Positions 46,770-58,903 of a stretch of DNA of 64,000 bases are shown here, one piece after another; the first letter of the stretch is position 1, and the number at the start of each line of letters is the position of its first letter. Location of the stretch: the NCBI GenBank assembly GCA_035079385.1, contig JAVHKY010000082.1, forward strand, positions 868,001 through 932,000. Reading direction: 5' to 3'. The DNA is from Aspidiotus rigidus (taxonomy: Eukaryota > Arthropoda > Insecta > Hemiptera > Diaspididae). The notes below the pieces were generated by a model, which saw only the letters and a list, made by a program, of their open reading frames with translations, was not told the DNA's origin and did no database searches. The translations under genes were made by a program, and so were the position numbers.

Positions 46770-48504
46770 GTGATCATTTATCAAGTTTTTCAACTGAACC
46801 GATATGAAATTCGTAATCTGCGTTACTTTTCGGTTAGGGTAGGTCTATTGGCTTCCATTTTTAGCTGGCAGAGATTTTTTCCTGATGTTGAGAATTCAGT
46901 TTACATAGAGGGCCACAACTTCGAATTCTGGATTTCGTGTTCGGAGTTCAAGTTTTTCAACTGACCCGATATGAAATTTGTAATCGGCGTTAAATTTCGA
47001 TTAGGATAGACCTATCGGAAATCATTTTTAGTCGCAAGAGATTTTCTCAGTTGAAAATTCAGTTTTAATAGATGCAGTAACTTCGATTTGCGGATTTTTT
47101 GATCGGAGGTCAGTTTGTTTAACTGAACCGATATAAAATTTGTAATCGGCGTTACATTTCGATTGGGATAGACCTATTGGGTTTCATTTTTAGTCGCCAG
47201 AGAAGTTTTTCAGTTCAATGGATATGAAATTTGTAATCTGCGTTAAATTTCGGTTAGCGTAGGTCTATTGGCCTCCATTTTTAGCCGCCAGAGAATTGTT
47301 GAATATTCAGTTTTCACAGAGGGCAATGATTATCGAATTGTGATCGCTATCGAGTTTTTAGGCTGAACCGATATGAAATTTGTAATCTGCGTTAAATTCG
47401 GTTAGGATAGGCCTAATGGGTACCATTTTGTGTCGCGAGAGATTAATTTCTCTTTAATATTCATTTGTCACAGAGGGCAATAATTTCGAATTTCATTCAG
47501 CCTGAAACGATCAGCAGGGTAAGAGCTTTGTTATATGTGTAGAAAGATACCTACCTATCTCCAATTTCTGACGATGTCACCATCTGTTTAAATTCAATTG
47601 AAATTCAGTATGAAACGATCAGCAGAATTGAAGCAATGTTATATGTGTAGAAAGATACCATTCTGCAATTTCGGTTGATATCATCATCCATTCAATTGAA
47701 ATTCAGTATGAAACGATCAGCAGGATGAGAGCTTTGTTGTTTGTGTAGAAAGATACCATTCTCCAATGTCTGTCGATGTCACCATCTGTTTAAATTCAAT
47801 TGAAATTCAGTATGAAACGATCAGCAGAATGGGAGCTTTGTTATTTGTGTAGAAAGATACCATTCTCCAATTTCTGTCCATATCACACTCTATTCAAATT
47901 CATTTGAAATCTGGGTTAAAACGATCAGCAGAATGAGAGCGTTGTTATATGTATAGGGAGATACCATTCTCCGATTTCAGTTAATATCATCATCTATTCT
48001 AATACAATTGAATTTTCGTTTGAAACGATCAGCAGAATGGGAGTTTTGTTATATGTGTAGGGAGATACCATTCTCTAATTTCTGTTCATATTATCATCTA
48101 TTTGAATTCAATTTGAAATTAGTATGAAACGATCAGCAGAATGGGTCTCTTGTTATATGTAAAGGAAGATATCATTCTCCAGATTCTGTCCATATCACCA
48201 TCCATTTAACTTTAATTAAAATATCCTTTAAATTTCGGTTAAAATAGGCCTATTGGGTACCATTTTAAGTTATCAGTGATTATCTTCTGTTAAATATTCA
48301 GTTTTCACAGAGGGCAAATATTTGGAACTTTGGTATTTGTGATCGGAGGTCAGGTTTTTTCAGGTGAACCGATATGAAATTTGTAATCGGTGTTAATTTT
48401 TCGATTAGGATAGACCTATTGGGTATCATTTTTAGTCGCCAGAGAATTTTTTTTGTTGAAAATTCAGTTTTCACAGAGGGCAATAATATTGAATTCTAGA
48501 AATT
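46770..48504 (+). repeat. HOR unit U7 (1735 bp subtype)
   Basis: Shortened in an A subunit (GAGAATTGTTGAATATTC, ATTATCGAATTG) and in the second B monomer (CCATTCAATTGAAATTC), with a TACCTACCTATC insertion. Confidence 0.9.
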
Positions 48505-50239
48505 GTGATCATTTATCAAGTTTTTCAACTGAACCGATATGAAATTCGTAATCTGCGTTACTTTTCGGTTAGGGTAGGTCTATTGGCTTCCATTTTTAGC
48601 TGGCAGAGATTTTTTCCTGATGTTGAGAATTCAGTTTACATAGAGGGCAACAACTTCGAATTCTGGATTTCGTGTTCGGAGTTCAAGTTTTTCAACTGAC
48701 CCGATATGAAATTTGTAATCGGCGTTAAATTTCGATTAGGATAGACCTATCGGAAATCATTTTTAGTCGCAAGAGATTTTCTCAGTTGAAAATTCAGTTT
48801 TAATAGATGCAGTAACTTCGATTTGCGGATTTTTTGATCGGAGGTCAGTTTGTTTAACTGAACCGATATAAAATTTGTAATCGGCGTTACATTTCGATTG
48901 GGATAGACCTATTGGGTTTCATTTTTAGTCGCCAGAGAAGTTTTTCAGTTCAATGGATATGAAATTTGTAATCTGCGTTAAATTTCGGTTAGCGTAGGTC
49001 TATTGGCCTCCATTTTTAGCCGCCAGAGAATTGTTGAATATTCAGTTTTCACAGAGGGCAATGATTATCGAATTGTGATCGCTATCGAGTTTTTAGGCTG
49101 AACCGATATGAAATTTGTAATCTGCGTTAAATTCGGTTAGGATAGGCCTAATGGGTACCATTTTGTGTCGCGAGAGATTAATTTCTCTTTAATATTCATT
49201 TGTCACAGAGGGCAATAATTTCGAATTTCATTCAGCCTGAAACGATCAGCAGGGTAAGAGCTTTGTTATATGTGTAGAAAGATACCTACCTATCTCCAAT
49301 TTCTGACGATGTCACCATCTGTTTAAATTCAATTGAAATTCAGTATGAAACGATCAGCAGAATTGAAGCAATGTTATATGTGTAGAAAGATACCATTCTG
49401 CAATTTCGGTTGATATCATCATCCATTCAATTGAAATTCAGTATGAAACGATCAGCAGGATGAGAGCTTTGTTGTTTGTGTAGAAAGATACCATTCTCCA
49501 ATGTCTGTCGATGTCACCATCTGTTTAAATTCAATTGAAATTCAGTATGAAACGATCAGCAGAATGGGAGCTTTGTTATTTGTGTAGAAAGATACCATTC
49601 TCCAACTTCTGTCCATATCACACTCTATTCAAATTCATTTGAAATCTGGGTTAAAACGATCAGCAGAATGAGAGCGTTGTTATATGTATAGGGAGATACC
49701 ATTCTCCGATTTCAGTTAATATCATCATCTATTCTAATACAATTGAATTTTCGTTTGAAACGATCAGCAGAATGGGAGTTTTGTTATATGTGTAGGGAGA
49801 TACCATTCTCTAATTTCTGTTCATATTATCATCTATTTGAATTCAATTTGAAATTAGTATGAAACGATCAGCAGAATGGGTCTCTTGTTATATGTAAAGG
49901 AAGATATCATTCTCCAGATTCTGTCCATATCACCATCCATTTAACTTTAATTAAAATATCCTTTAAATTTCGGTTAAAATAGGCCTATTGGGTACCATTT
50001 TAAGTTATCAGTGATTATCTTCTGTTAAATATTCAGTTTTCACAGAGGGCAAATATTTGGAACTTTGGTATTTGTGATCGGAGGTCAGGTTTTTTCAGGT
50101 GAACCGATATGAAATTTGTAATCGGTGTTAATTTTTCGATTAGGATAGACCTATTGGGTATCATTTTTAGTCGCCAGAGAATTTTTTTTGTTGAAAATTC
50201 AGTTTTCACAGAGGGCAATAATATTGAATTCTAGAAATT
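48505..50239 (+). repeat. HOR unit U8 (1735 bp subtype)
   Basis: Nearly identical to U7 (a few substitutions, for example GGGCAACAAC for GGGCCACAAC and CAACTTCTG for CAATTTCTG). Confidence 0.9.
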
Positions 50240-51890
50240 GTGATCATTTATCAAGTTTTTCAACTGAACCGATATGAAATTCGTAATCTGCGTTACTTTT
50301 CGGTTAGGGTAGGTCTATTGGCTTCCATTTTTAGCTGGCAGAGATTTTTTCCTGATGTTGAGAATTCAGTTTACATAGAGGGCAACAACTTCGAATTCTG
50401 GATTTCGTGTTCGGAGTTCAAGTTTTTCAACTGACCCGATATGAAATTTGTAATCGGCGTTAAATTTCGATTAGGATAGACCTATCGGAAATCATTTTTA
50501 GTCGCAAGAGATTTTCTCAGTTGAAAATTCAGTTTTAATAGATGCAGTAACTTCGATTTGCGGATTTTTTGATCGGAGGTCAGTTTGTTTAACTGAACCG
50601 ATATAAAATTTGTAATCGGCGTTACATTTCGATTGGGATAGACCTATTGGGTTTCATTTTTAGTCGCCAGAGAAGTTTTTCAGTTCAATGGATATGAAAT
50701 TTGTAATCTGCGTTAAATTTCGGTTAGCGTAGGTCTATTGGCCTCCATTTTTATCCGCCAGAGAATTTTTGTTGTTGAATATTCAGTTTTCACAGAGGGC
50801 AATGATTATGAATTATTCGAATTGTGATCGCTGTCGAGTTTTTAGGCTGAACCGATATGAAATTTGTAATCTGCGTTAAATTCGGTTAGGATAGGCCTAA
50901 TGGGTACCATTTTGTGTCGCGAGAGATTAATTTCTCTTTAATATTCATTTGTCACAGAGGGCAATAATTTCGAATTTCATTCAGCCTGAAACGATCAGCA
51001 GGGTAAGAGCTTTGTTATATGTGTAGAAAGATACCTACCTATCTCCAATTTCTGACGATGTCACCATCTGTTTAAATTCAATTGAAATTCAGTATGAAAC
51101 GATCAGCAGAATTGAAGCAATGTTATATGTGTAGAAAGATACCATTCTGCAATTTCGGTTGATATCATCATCCATTCAAATTTAATTGAAATTCAGTATG
51201 AAACGATCAGCAGAATGGGAGCTTTGTTATTTGTGTAGAAAGATACCATTCTCCAATTTCTGTCCATATCACACTCTATTCAAATTCATTTGAAATCTGG
51301 GTTAAAACGATCAGCAGAATGAGAGCGTTGTTATATGTATAGGGAGATACCATTCTCCGATTTCAGTTAATATCATCATCTATTCTAATACAATTGAATT
51401 TTCGTTTGAAACGATCAGCAGAATGGGAGTTTTGTTATATGTGTAGGGAGATACCATTCTCTAATTTCTGTTCATATTATCATCTATTTGAATTCAATTT
51501 GAAATTAGTATGAAACGATCAGCAGAATGGGTCTCTTGTTATATGTAAAGGAAGATATCATTCTCCAGATTCTGTCCATATCACCATCCATTTAACTTTA
51601 ATTAAAATATCCTTTAAATTTCGGTTAAAATAGGCCTATTGGGTACCATTTTAAGTTATCAGTGATTATCTTCTGTTAAATATTCAGTTTTCACAGAGGG
51701 CAAATATTTGGAACTTTGGTATTTGTGATCGGAGGTCAGGTTTATTCAGGTGAACCGATATGAAATTTGTAATCGGTGTTAATTTTTCGATTAGGATAGA
51801 CCTATTGGGTATCATTTTTAGTCGCCAGAGAATTTTTTTTGTTGAAAATTCAGTTTTCACAGAGGGCAATAATATTGAATTCTAGAAATT
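50240..51890 (+). repeat. HOR unit U9 (1651 bp, six B monomers)
   Basis: One B monomer is missing; the join reads CAAATTTAATTGAAATTCAG. The A-subunit variant GAGAATTTTTGTTGTTG is shared with U11 and U13. Confidence 0.9.
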
Positions 51891-53584
51891 GTGATCATTT
51901 ATCAAGTTTTTCAACTGAACCGATATGAAATTCGTAATCTGCGTTACTTTTCGGTTAGGGTAGGTCTATTGGCTTCCATTTTTAGCTGGCAGAGATTTTT
52001 TCCTGATGTTGAGAATTCAGTTTACATAGAGGTCAACAACTTCGAATTCTGGATTTCGTGTTCGGAGTTCGAGTTTTTCAACTGAACCGATATGAAATTT
52101 GTAATCGGCGTTAAATTTCGATTAGGATAGACCTATCGGAAATCATTTTTAGTCGCAAGAGATTTTCTCAGTTGAAAATTCAGTTTTAATAGAAGCAGTA
52201 ACTTCGATTTGCGGATTTTTTGATCGGTGGTCAGTTTGTTTAACTGAACCGATATAAAATTTGTAATCGGCGTTACATTTCGATTGGGATAGACCTATTG
52301 GGTTTCATTTTTAGTCGCCAGAGAAGTTTTTCAGTTCAATGGATATGAAATTTGTAATCTGCGTTAAATTTCGGTTAGCGTAGGTCTATTGGCCTCCATT
52401 TTTAGCCGCCAGAGAATTGTTGAATATTCAGTTTTCACAGAGGGCAATGATTATCGAATTGTGATCGCTATCGAGTTTTTAGGCTGAACCGATATGAAAT
52501 TTGTAATCTGCGTTAAATTCGGTTAGGATAGGCCTAATGGGTACCATTTTGTGTCGCGAGAGATTAATTTCTCTTTAATATTCATTTGTCACAGAGGGCA
52601 ATAATTTCGAATTTCATTCAGCCTGAAACGATCAGCAGGGTAAGAGCTTTGTTATATGTGTAGAAAGATACCTACCTATCTCCAATTTCTGACGATGTCA
52701 CCATCTGTTTAAATTCAATTGAAATTCAGTATGAAACGATCAGCAGAATTGAAGCAATGTTATATGTGTAGAAAGATACCATTCTGCAATTTCGGTTGAT
52801 ATCATCATCCATTCAATTGAAATTCAGTATGAAACGATCAGCAGGATGAGAGCTTTGTTGTTTGTGTAGAAAGATACCATTCTCCAATGTCTGTCGATGT
52901 CACCATCTGTTTAAATTCAATTGAAATTCAGTATGAAACGATCAGCAGAATGGGAGCTTTGTTATTTGTGTAGAAAGATACCATTCTCCAATTTCTGTCC
53001 ATATCACACTCTATTCAAATTCATTTGAAATCTGGGTTAAAACGATCAGCAGAATGAGAGCGTTGTTATATGTATAGGGAGATACCATTCTCCGATTTCA
53101 GTTAATATCATCATCTATTCTAATACAATTGAATTTTCGTTTGAAACGATCAGCAGAATGGGAATTTTGTTATATGTGTAGGGAGATACCATTCTCTAAT
53201 TTCTGTTCATATTATCATCTATTTGAATTCAATTTGAAATTAGTATGAAACGATCAGCAGAATGGGTCTCTTGTTATATGTAAAGGAAGATATCATTCTC
53301 CAGATTCTGTCCATATCACCATCCATTTAACTTTAATTAAAATATCCTTTAAATTTCGGTTAAAATAGGCCTATTGGGTACCATTTTAAGTTATCAGTGA
53401 TTATCTTCTGTTAAATATTCAGTTTTCACAGAGGGCAAATATTTGGAACTTTGGTATTTGTGATCGGAGGTCAGGTTTTTTCAGGTGAACCGATATGAAA
53501 TTTGTAATCGGTGTTAATTTTTCGATTAGGATAGACCTATTGGGTATCATTTTTAGTCGCCAGAGAATTTTTTTTGTTGAAAAT

Positions 53585-53759
53585 TGTCAACGGTGGTACT
53601 ACCGTCCCCACCTTACTAGCATCGACCACTCGTCCCAAAACCCGTGTTTACCCTACAACTCGGTATAACCGCTACCTCCATGAGTGCAAACGACGACGAT
53701 CTTGTTATTATCTATGTGAGCATGCTTTGGTATACGGTTATAAAGCGGAATAGCGGACA
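53585..53759 (+). repeat. Copia-2 5' LTR (175 bp)
   Basis: TG...CA ends. It has a near-palindromic start (CGGTGGTACTACCG) and a TTATAAAG word at 53738-53745, only 14 bp from the LTR end. It differs from the 3' LTR at one base (CCCGTGTTTA versus CCCGTGCTTA). Confidence 0.96.
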
Positions 53760-53844
53760 TTAATGCATTAATGCAAATTTTTTTTTACGATTTTTAAGAT
53801 AAGTTATTTTGTTGTTTTGAAAACCACCCAATTATTCAGTTAGA

Positions 53845-54900
53845 ATGGTGAGAACGCGTACCACGGACAGCGACGCTGAAAATTCGTCAACGTCGAATGA
53901 TACAGCCGGTACGTCAACTAATTCTCAAGTCGATCAGAATGCAGCGGTATTAGCATCTTTCATAAATCTCATGAAAACGGGAGCGATTCAAATACCGGGA
54001 ATTACCGTCGATGCATTACCGAATAATACGAATAATCCAGAGGAAAAACGGATGGCGGAACTGGATAGAAACTACCGCACACCATCCTTCGCTGTGCCTG
54101 TGTTCGACGAAAAAGAGAAACTGAAAGGTTATCGAAATTATCGCAGATGGAGAGGAAAACTCGAACTCCATTTGGAAGCAAATATGTTGATGCCATTTAT
54201 CGAATCTGAAAATGGTGTGGAAGGTGTAAATATATCACCATCATATCGGTCTCTTTTGAATGCACGGACGATGCAGTGTATTCAAGCGTCGGTGTCAAGA
54301 AGTATTGAATTACAAATACAAAAGGCAAAAACACCGTTTGCGGCAATCGCTCAACTCGAGAAAATGTATACTAAAACACGGATGCGTGATTACGTCGAAC
54401 TCAACAGTCGATTTACGAAGTTAAGGTTCCAGATTGGATATGATGCAGCGAGATTTGTTGCCGATTTTGACAACTGCGTAGAGGATTTCCTGTTAGTCAA
54501 CACAAACTTCTGTGATGAGTTTTTGGCTGCGACTTTTCTCCAGAAGATACAGCAAATTAATGAACCTGGTACTTTGTATGCGTCTTTTTACAACAATATT
54601 ACGTCATCTGCGGAGATGAAATCATTTGAAGAAATAAAGGCAAATTTTCTCCAGCTAGATCACGAATCAGTATGAAAGAATACGTCTGTAAAAACAGGTA
54701 ACGATAATGATAGTAAGAATATTTTTGAAAACTCAGTTGTAATGAATGAGAAAAATAATCGAGAATGTGTTGAAATAACTAAATCAAACTTGAATCCCCA
54801 GCATGAAAATTTTTTTATGGATAATAATGATTGCATCAGTTTTAATTCAATGTTCATTTGTACAGGCGAAAAACGAAAGTTTAATGATAAAGAGAAAGAT
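53845..54900 (+). pseudogene. Copia-2 gag (capsid part), ended by TGA at 54673 and TAG at 54901
   Basis: The ATG at 53845 is 85 bp after the LTR and gives MVRTRTTDSDAENSSTSND, a Ser/Thr-rich N-terminus. The capsid region follows, with YRRWRGKLELHLEAN at about residue 93 and MRDYVELNSRFTKLRF then FVADFDNCVEDF in its second half, the pattern of Copia Gag. The first stop is TGA (54673-54675, after 276 codons). The same frame then continues for 75 charged, Asn-rich codons to a TAG (54901-54903), and after that into the zinc knuckles and pol without any frame change. The stops may be mutations or a real termination/read-through point. Confidence 0.88.
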
Positions 54901-55008
54901 TAGTTCGCTGAAACCGACTCTCGGAAGAAGCAACGAACGAATGAGAAGAGAGGTGCACAGACTCTTGGCGGTATCTATACCGCGGAGCAACGTGCAAAAC
55001 TGCGATCA

Positions 55009-58000
55009 ATGTCGGAAGAAGAGAAGGCAAAAATTCTGTGCCGCATCTGTGGTGAATTTTTTCACACGGCGGAGGAATGTAACCGCCCGGGAAGATTGTG
55101 CTATAATCCGGGATGTAAACAGTACGGTCATATAGCAAAAGATTGCCCTAAATTAAAAGGGACAAAGAAATCAGGTACGAATGAGAATTTGTGTAACATT
55201 CATGAGAATTTTAAGAGAACCATATCACTACTAACTGACTCTGCTGCGTCACATCATATAGTATATGACTGTGAACTCTTAGTCAATTATAAAAGATTTA
55301 AGACACCTAAGCCAGTGAAAACAGCTCTCTCTAGTATTGAATGTTTTTCTATTGGTGGTGGTGAGTTACCTCTGCTCCTTAAATTTGAAAATGAATATAC
55401 TCCTATTACTCTTCTTGATGTCCAACACGTTCCTGAAATCTCAGATTTTGTTCTAAGCTGTCACAAATTTAATGTACAATTTGAAACATTCTTTCTCCTT
55501 GATATAAATTCTGGTTGTATTTATTCCAGGACCCTGAATCGAGAACTCGCTCTCCTCAAAACAGAAAAGAATCTTTATCGTATTGACGCCTATATTGATG
55601 ATAAGAAAATAACTTCTTTTTCTACTTGTAATCCTAAATCTCATTCTGAATCTGTCAAGAAAAATAAAGAGATAATTAATTGTCTAAAAGTTATTCGTCG
55701 TAATAATCAACGAAAACTTAAGCGAAAATTATCACCTGAGAAAATCCAACTTCTTGAGAATGAAGGCAATTTATGGCATCGTCGTATGGGCCATATTTCT
55801 GCCAACTATCTGAGTCATCTGAGATATGCAGCTGACGGCATTGGAGATCTGATCCCTACTGCCTCAATTGCAAATTGTAATGAATGCGCTTGTGCAAAAA
55901 TGAAACGAAAATCATTTCAAAAAGATAGAGAAAGAGCAACGAGAGTGGGTGAAGTGGTACATACTGATGTAGTAGGTCCAATCACTCCAGTAACATACCC
56001 TGATAAGAATCGTTATATACATTCTGTGATTGATGACTATTCCCGATTCCTACAGGTTTTCCCTATGAAGTCAAGAAGTGAGATCCCCACTTATTTGAAT
56101 GAAGCCTATCGGTATCTTCCAGCAAAATATCCAACACCTGGTCAATTCAATCTCCTGCGATGTGACAATGCTCCCGAATTTTTATCCTATGCAACTTCCG
56201 AAATTCTAGATAAATATGATGTGAAGACAGACCCTGCAGAGCCGTATTGCCATCAGCATAACGGTCTGGTAGAGAGGGTTCAAGAAACGTTGACTCAACG
56301 AGGGAGAGCACTCCTGATACAATCAGGAATACCAGAGAACATGTGGGGTATAGCTATTGAAACTGCTTGTTGGTTATATAATAGAACACCCCATTCAGCT
56401 TTGAACTTTAGGACTCCATATGAGAAATTTTTTAATAAGAAACCTGATGTTAGTCAAATAAGAATATTTGGCTCACTGGTTAATGTGTTAGATGAGACTG
56501 TACCATCTGGTAGAAAATTTGTGAAGCGATCAAATCCTTGTTATTTAGTGGGATTCACTAACACAGGTTACAGAGTTTTTGATCCCAAAACTAAGAAAAT
56601 TGATGAGGTTTGCAATGTGTCGATAAATGAAAATTGTCTTTTCAAAGATGATTTTCCATCCAAAGAAAACCTTGAACTTCTTAAAAATCTATTTTCTGAT
56701 CTTGAAAGAACATCCACTCCCTGTACATGTTCCAATTCTATTCCTATAGAGAACCTTTCCTCAAATGGAGGGGGCGAAGAGTCACATTGTGACGTCTTAA
56801 ATGATGAACAAGGTGACTCTACCGTAGAGGAGCCTGTTCAAGAAATAGAAGAAGAAATTGAGTATGACTGGGATGATGATGCAAATGATATCCGTATCAA
56901 TATGCTGAAGATGAGATATGATCAGTTTGGTGAATTTGATAAAAATATATTCACAGCTCATCAGGACCAAAAACTCACCTATAAGCAGGCAGTTAATGGT
57001 CCCGATGCAGAAAAATGGCTACTGGCCATAAAGAAAGAAATGGATGCGATGGCAAGATACAAAGTCTGGGACATTGTCCCTAGACCTAAAGGGAAACAGG
57101 TGATTCCGTTGAAATGGATATTTTCTATCAAATCAAATGGAACTTATAAAGCGAGATTAGTAGCTATAGGGTGTAGAGATAAGGATAAAGCCTCAAAACT
57201 TGAGACAGCCTCACCTACACCTTCAGCAACTTCAATAAGATGGATGTTTGTGGTAGCGTCAAAATTTGGTTGGGATATGAAACAGATTGATTTTGATAAT
57301 GCCTTCCTAAATGGGAAAATTGATCGAGAGAAATACGTTTCAATTCCCCAAGGAATTGATTCAGACTCAAAGAAATTTGCATGCAAGCTCAATAAGGCTT
57401 TATATGGGCTTGATATAGCACCTATTTGCTTCAATCGAGAAATAGATTCTTTCCTAAAATCACTCAACTTCACTCGAAATCCAAGAGAACCTTGTATGTA
57501 CACAAAGTGGGATACAGGTCTCATTACAATCATACTCACATTTGTTGATGATTTCATGCTAACTGGTAATGATGAGGTTGGTATGAATCAAACACTTGAA
57601 GCTTTATCACAGCGCTATGAGATAAAAGACTTGGGTTTTCCAAAAACCTTTGTTGGGATTGAAATTGAGAAACATGAGAATCAGCTTTTTCTTCATCAAA
57701 AGTCCTATGCAAAAGCAGTTGTTAACCAATACTATATTGCTAACAACTCAAATTTGCACGTTTCAATGTGGTCTTCTAACCCAATGCCACAACTTTCTGA
57801 TCATAAGAAAATAGCCCTACTTAACCAAGAATCTTTCCCATACCGCCAAGTTATTGGTGCCTTAATTTTTCTTGCAAACTATACTAGACCTGATCTTAGT
57901 TTTTCAATACATTATTTAGCACGATTCCAAACTCAACCAACAGCACTCCATTGGACACTTGCCCAGCGTGTTCTTCACTATTTATCCCTAACTCCTCACT

Positions 58001-58539
58001 ATGGAATCATGTGTCCTAAACTGGATAATATCTTTCCTAATGAAGAAGCATGTCTGCCAGGTATAGTTGATGCCTATGTTGATGCGGACCATGCAGGAGA
58101 CGTTACTCGCAGATCTACCTCAGGATTTGTAGTGCGACTATTTGAGACTCCTGTGACTTGGTGCTCCCGCCTCCAAAGGAGTATAGCATCACATACAAGC
58201 GAGGCTGAACTCATTGCTCTCAATGAGGCTGCCCAAGAAGTATTATATTTAGGATACCTGACGAAAGAAACTCTGAAGATTAACACTTTTCCTGCTACTC
58301 TTTATGAAGACAACTTTGCAGCATTGCAACAAGCCTCAACAAGAGTTGGGAAAGGAAAAGTCAAACATATGGAAATAAGATACCTTAAGATAAGAGAATA
58401 TATTTCTGAGAACTTGATGAGAATTGAACAAGTTGGCACAGACAAACAGCTGGCCGATATTTTAACAAAGCCGCTCCCGCAACAGCCCTTTGTCTATTGC
58501 AGGGACAGTCTGCTGAGGTCATCTAAAAAGAACCAATAA
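55009..58539 (+). CDS. Copia-2 Gag C-terminus and Pol polyprotein (1176 aa, open)
   Basis: The ATG at 55009 is the first after the TAG and is in frame with gag. Zinc knuckles: CRICGEFFHTAEEC (11-24, C-x2-C-x4-H-x4-C) and CYNPGCKQYGHIAKDC (31-46, first spacing x4). Protease: DSAASHH at 77-83, the Copia-type D-S-G/A-A-S variant. Integrase: HRRMGH (257-262), D320 (HTDVVGP), D386 (RCDNAPEF), E422 (LVERVQE), with 35 residues between D386 and E422. RT: KWIFSIK, D in QIDFDNAFLNG, and FVDD at 845-848. RNase H: DADHA (1025 on), TSEAELIALNEA, YEDN (D1101) and QLADILTKPLP near the end. All catalytic residues I can check are present. The polyprotein would be cut by its own protease. Whether it is translated depends on passing the upstream stops or starting at 55009. 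Confidence 0.95.
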   Translation: MSEEEKAKILCRICGEFFHTAEECNRPGRLCYNPGCKQYGHIAKDCPKLKGTKKSGTNENLCNIHENFKRTISLLTDSAASHHIVYDCELLVNYKRFKTPKPVKTALSSIECFSIGGGELPLLLKFENEYTPITLLDVQHVPEISDFVLSCHKFNVQFETFFLLDINSGCIYSRTLNRELALLKTEKNLYRIDAYIDDKKITSFSTCNPKSHSESVKKNKEIINCLKVIRRNNQRKLKRKLSPEKIQLLENEGNLWHRRMGHISANYLSHLRYAADGIGDLIPTASIANCNECACAKMKRKSFQKDRERATRVGEVVHTDVVGPITPVTYPDKNRYIHSVIDDYSRFLQVFPMKSRSEIPTYLNEAYRYLPAKYPTPGQFNLLRCDNAPEFLSYATSEILDKYDVKTDPAEPYCHQHNGLVERVQETLTQRGRALLIQSGIPENMWGIAIETACWLYNRTPHSALNFRTPYEKFFNKKPDVSQIRIFGSLVNVLDETVPSGRKFVKRSNPCYLVGFTNTGYRVFDPKTKKIDEVCNVSINENCLFKDDFPSKENLELLKNLFSDLERTSTPCTCSNSIPIENLSSNGGGEESHCDVLNDEQGDSTVEEPVQEIEEEIEYDWDDDANDIRINMLKMRYDQFGEFDKNIFTAHQDQKLTYKQAVNGPDAEKWLLAIKKEMDAMARYKVWDIVPRPKGKQVIPLKWIFSIKSNGTYKARLVAIGCRDKDKASKLETASPTPSATSIRWMFVVASKFGWDMKQIDFDNAFLNGKIDREKYVSIPQGIDSDSKKFACKLNKALYGLDIAPICFNREIDSFLKSLNFTRNPREPCMYTKWDTGLITIILTFVDDFMLTGNDEVGMNQTLEALSQRYEIKDLGFPKTFVGIEIEKHENQLFLHQKSYAKAVVNQYYIANNSNLHVSMWSSNPMPQLSDHKKIALLNQESFPYRQVIGALIFLANYTRPDLSFSIHYLARFQTQPTALHWTLAQRVLHYLSLTPHYGIMCPKLDNIFPNEEACLPGIVDAYVDADHAGDVTRRSTSGFVVRLFETPVTWCSRLQRSIASHTSEAELIALNEAAQEVLYLGYLTKETLKINTFPATLYEDNFAALQQASTRVGKGKVKHMEIRYLKIREYISENLMRIEQVGTDKQLADILTKPLPQQPFVYCRDSLLRSSKKNQ

Positions 58540-58894
58540 GCAACTAAACCTGAGAGAGATAACTTATGGCCAATAAATGATATGTATAATAGTGATATAG
58601 TGATGTAGGTACTCATAAGTGTATTTATATATGAATCAACGACATATACAGTATTAACTTTACAGAAGCTAGAAGAAACTTTGTTTCTGTGAGCTATCTT
58701 TAATATACTTTGTTACAAACAGTACTCTTGTATTAATAAAGACTTGACGTAGCAAGAAGAAACTTTGTTTCTGTGTGCAAATGTACTTTTCAATGATGAG
58801 TTAAAGAAGAGAGTAGCAATAGAAGAAACTTTGTTTCTGTGCGCTAAACACAAAAAAAAAAAAAAAAAAAAAAGCAAAGTGGACTCGAGTCGCT
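58540..58894 (+). other. Copia-2 3' non-coding region with three identical hairpins and an A22 run
   Basis: A 21-nt word with the stem AGAAAC-TTT-GTTTCT occurs identically at 58671-58691, 58755-58775 and 58821-58841. An AATAAA lies near 58736. A run of 22 A is at 58852-58873, followed by GCAAAGTGGACTCGAGTCGC and then the purine tract. Confidence 0.9.
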
Positions 58895-58903
58895 GGGAGG
58901 GGG
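58895..58903 (+). promoter_or_regulatory. Copia-2 polypurine tract
   Basis: GGGAGGGGG directly before the 3' LTR; the expected plus-strand primer site. Confidence 0.88.

Noticed and set aside
27185..53584. Regular direct repeats that could be mistaken for a CRISPR array
   Set aside because: The repeats are contiguous 104- and ~165-bp monomers without unique spacers, and the DNA is clearly eukaryotic.
53738..53745. TTATAAAG as the TATA box of Copia-2
   Set aside because: It lies only 14 bp from the LTR end, so a start 25-30 bp downstream would fall outside the LTR, which would not allow normal reverse transcription.
54803..55135. 110-codon frame with a hydrophobic start overlapping the Copia-2 gag-pol junction
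   Set aside because: It overlaps the coherent gag-pol frame containing the zinc knuckles and ends inside it; composition is that of an out-of-frame reading.
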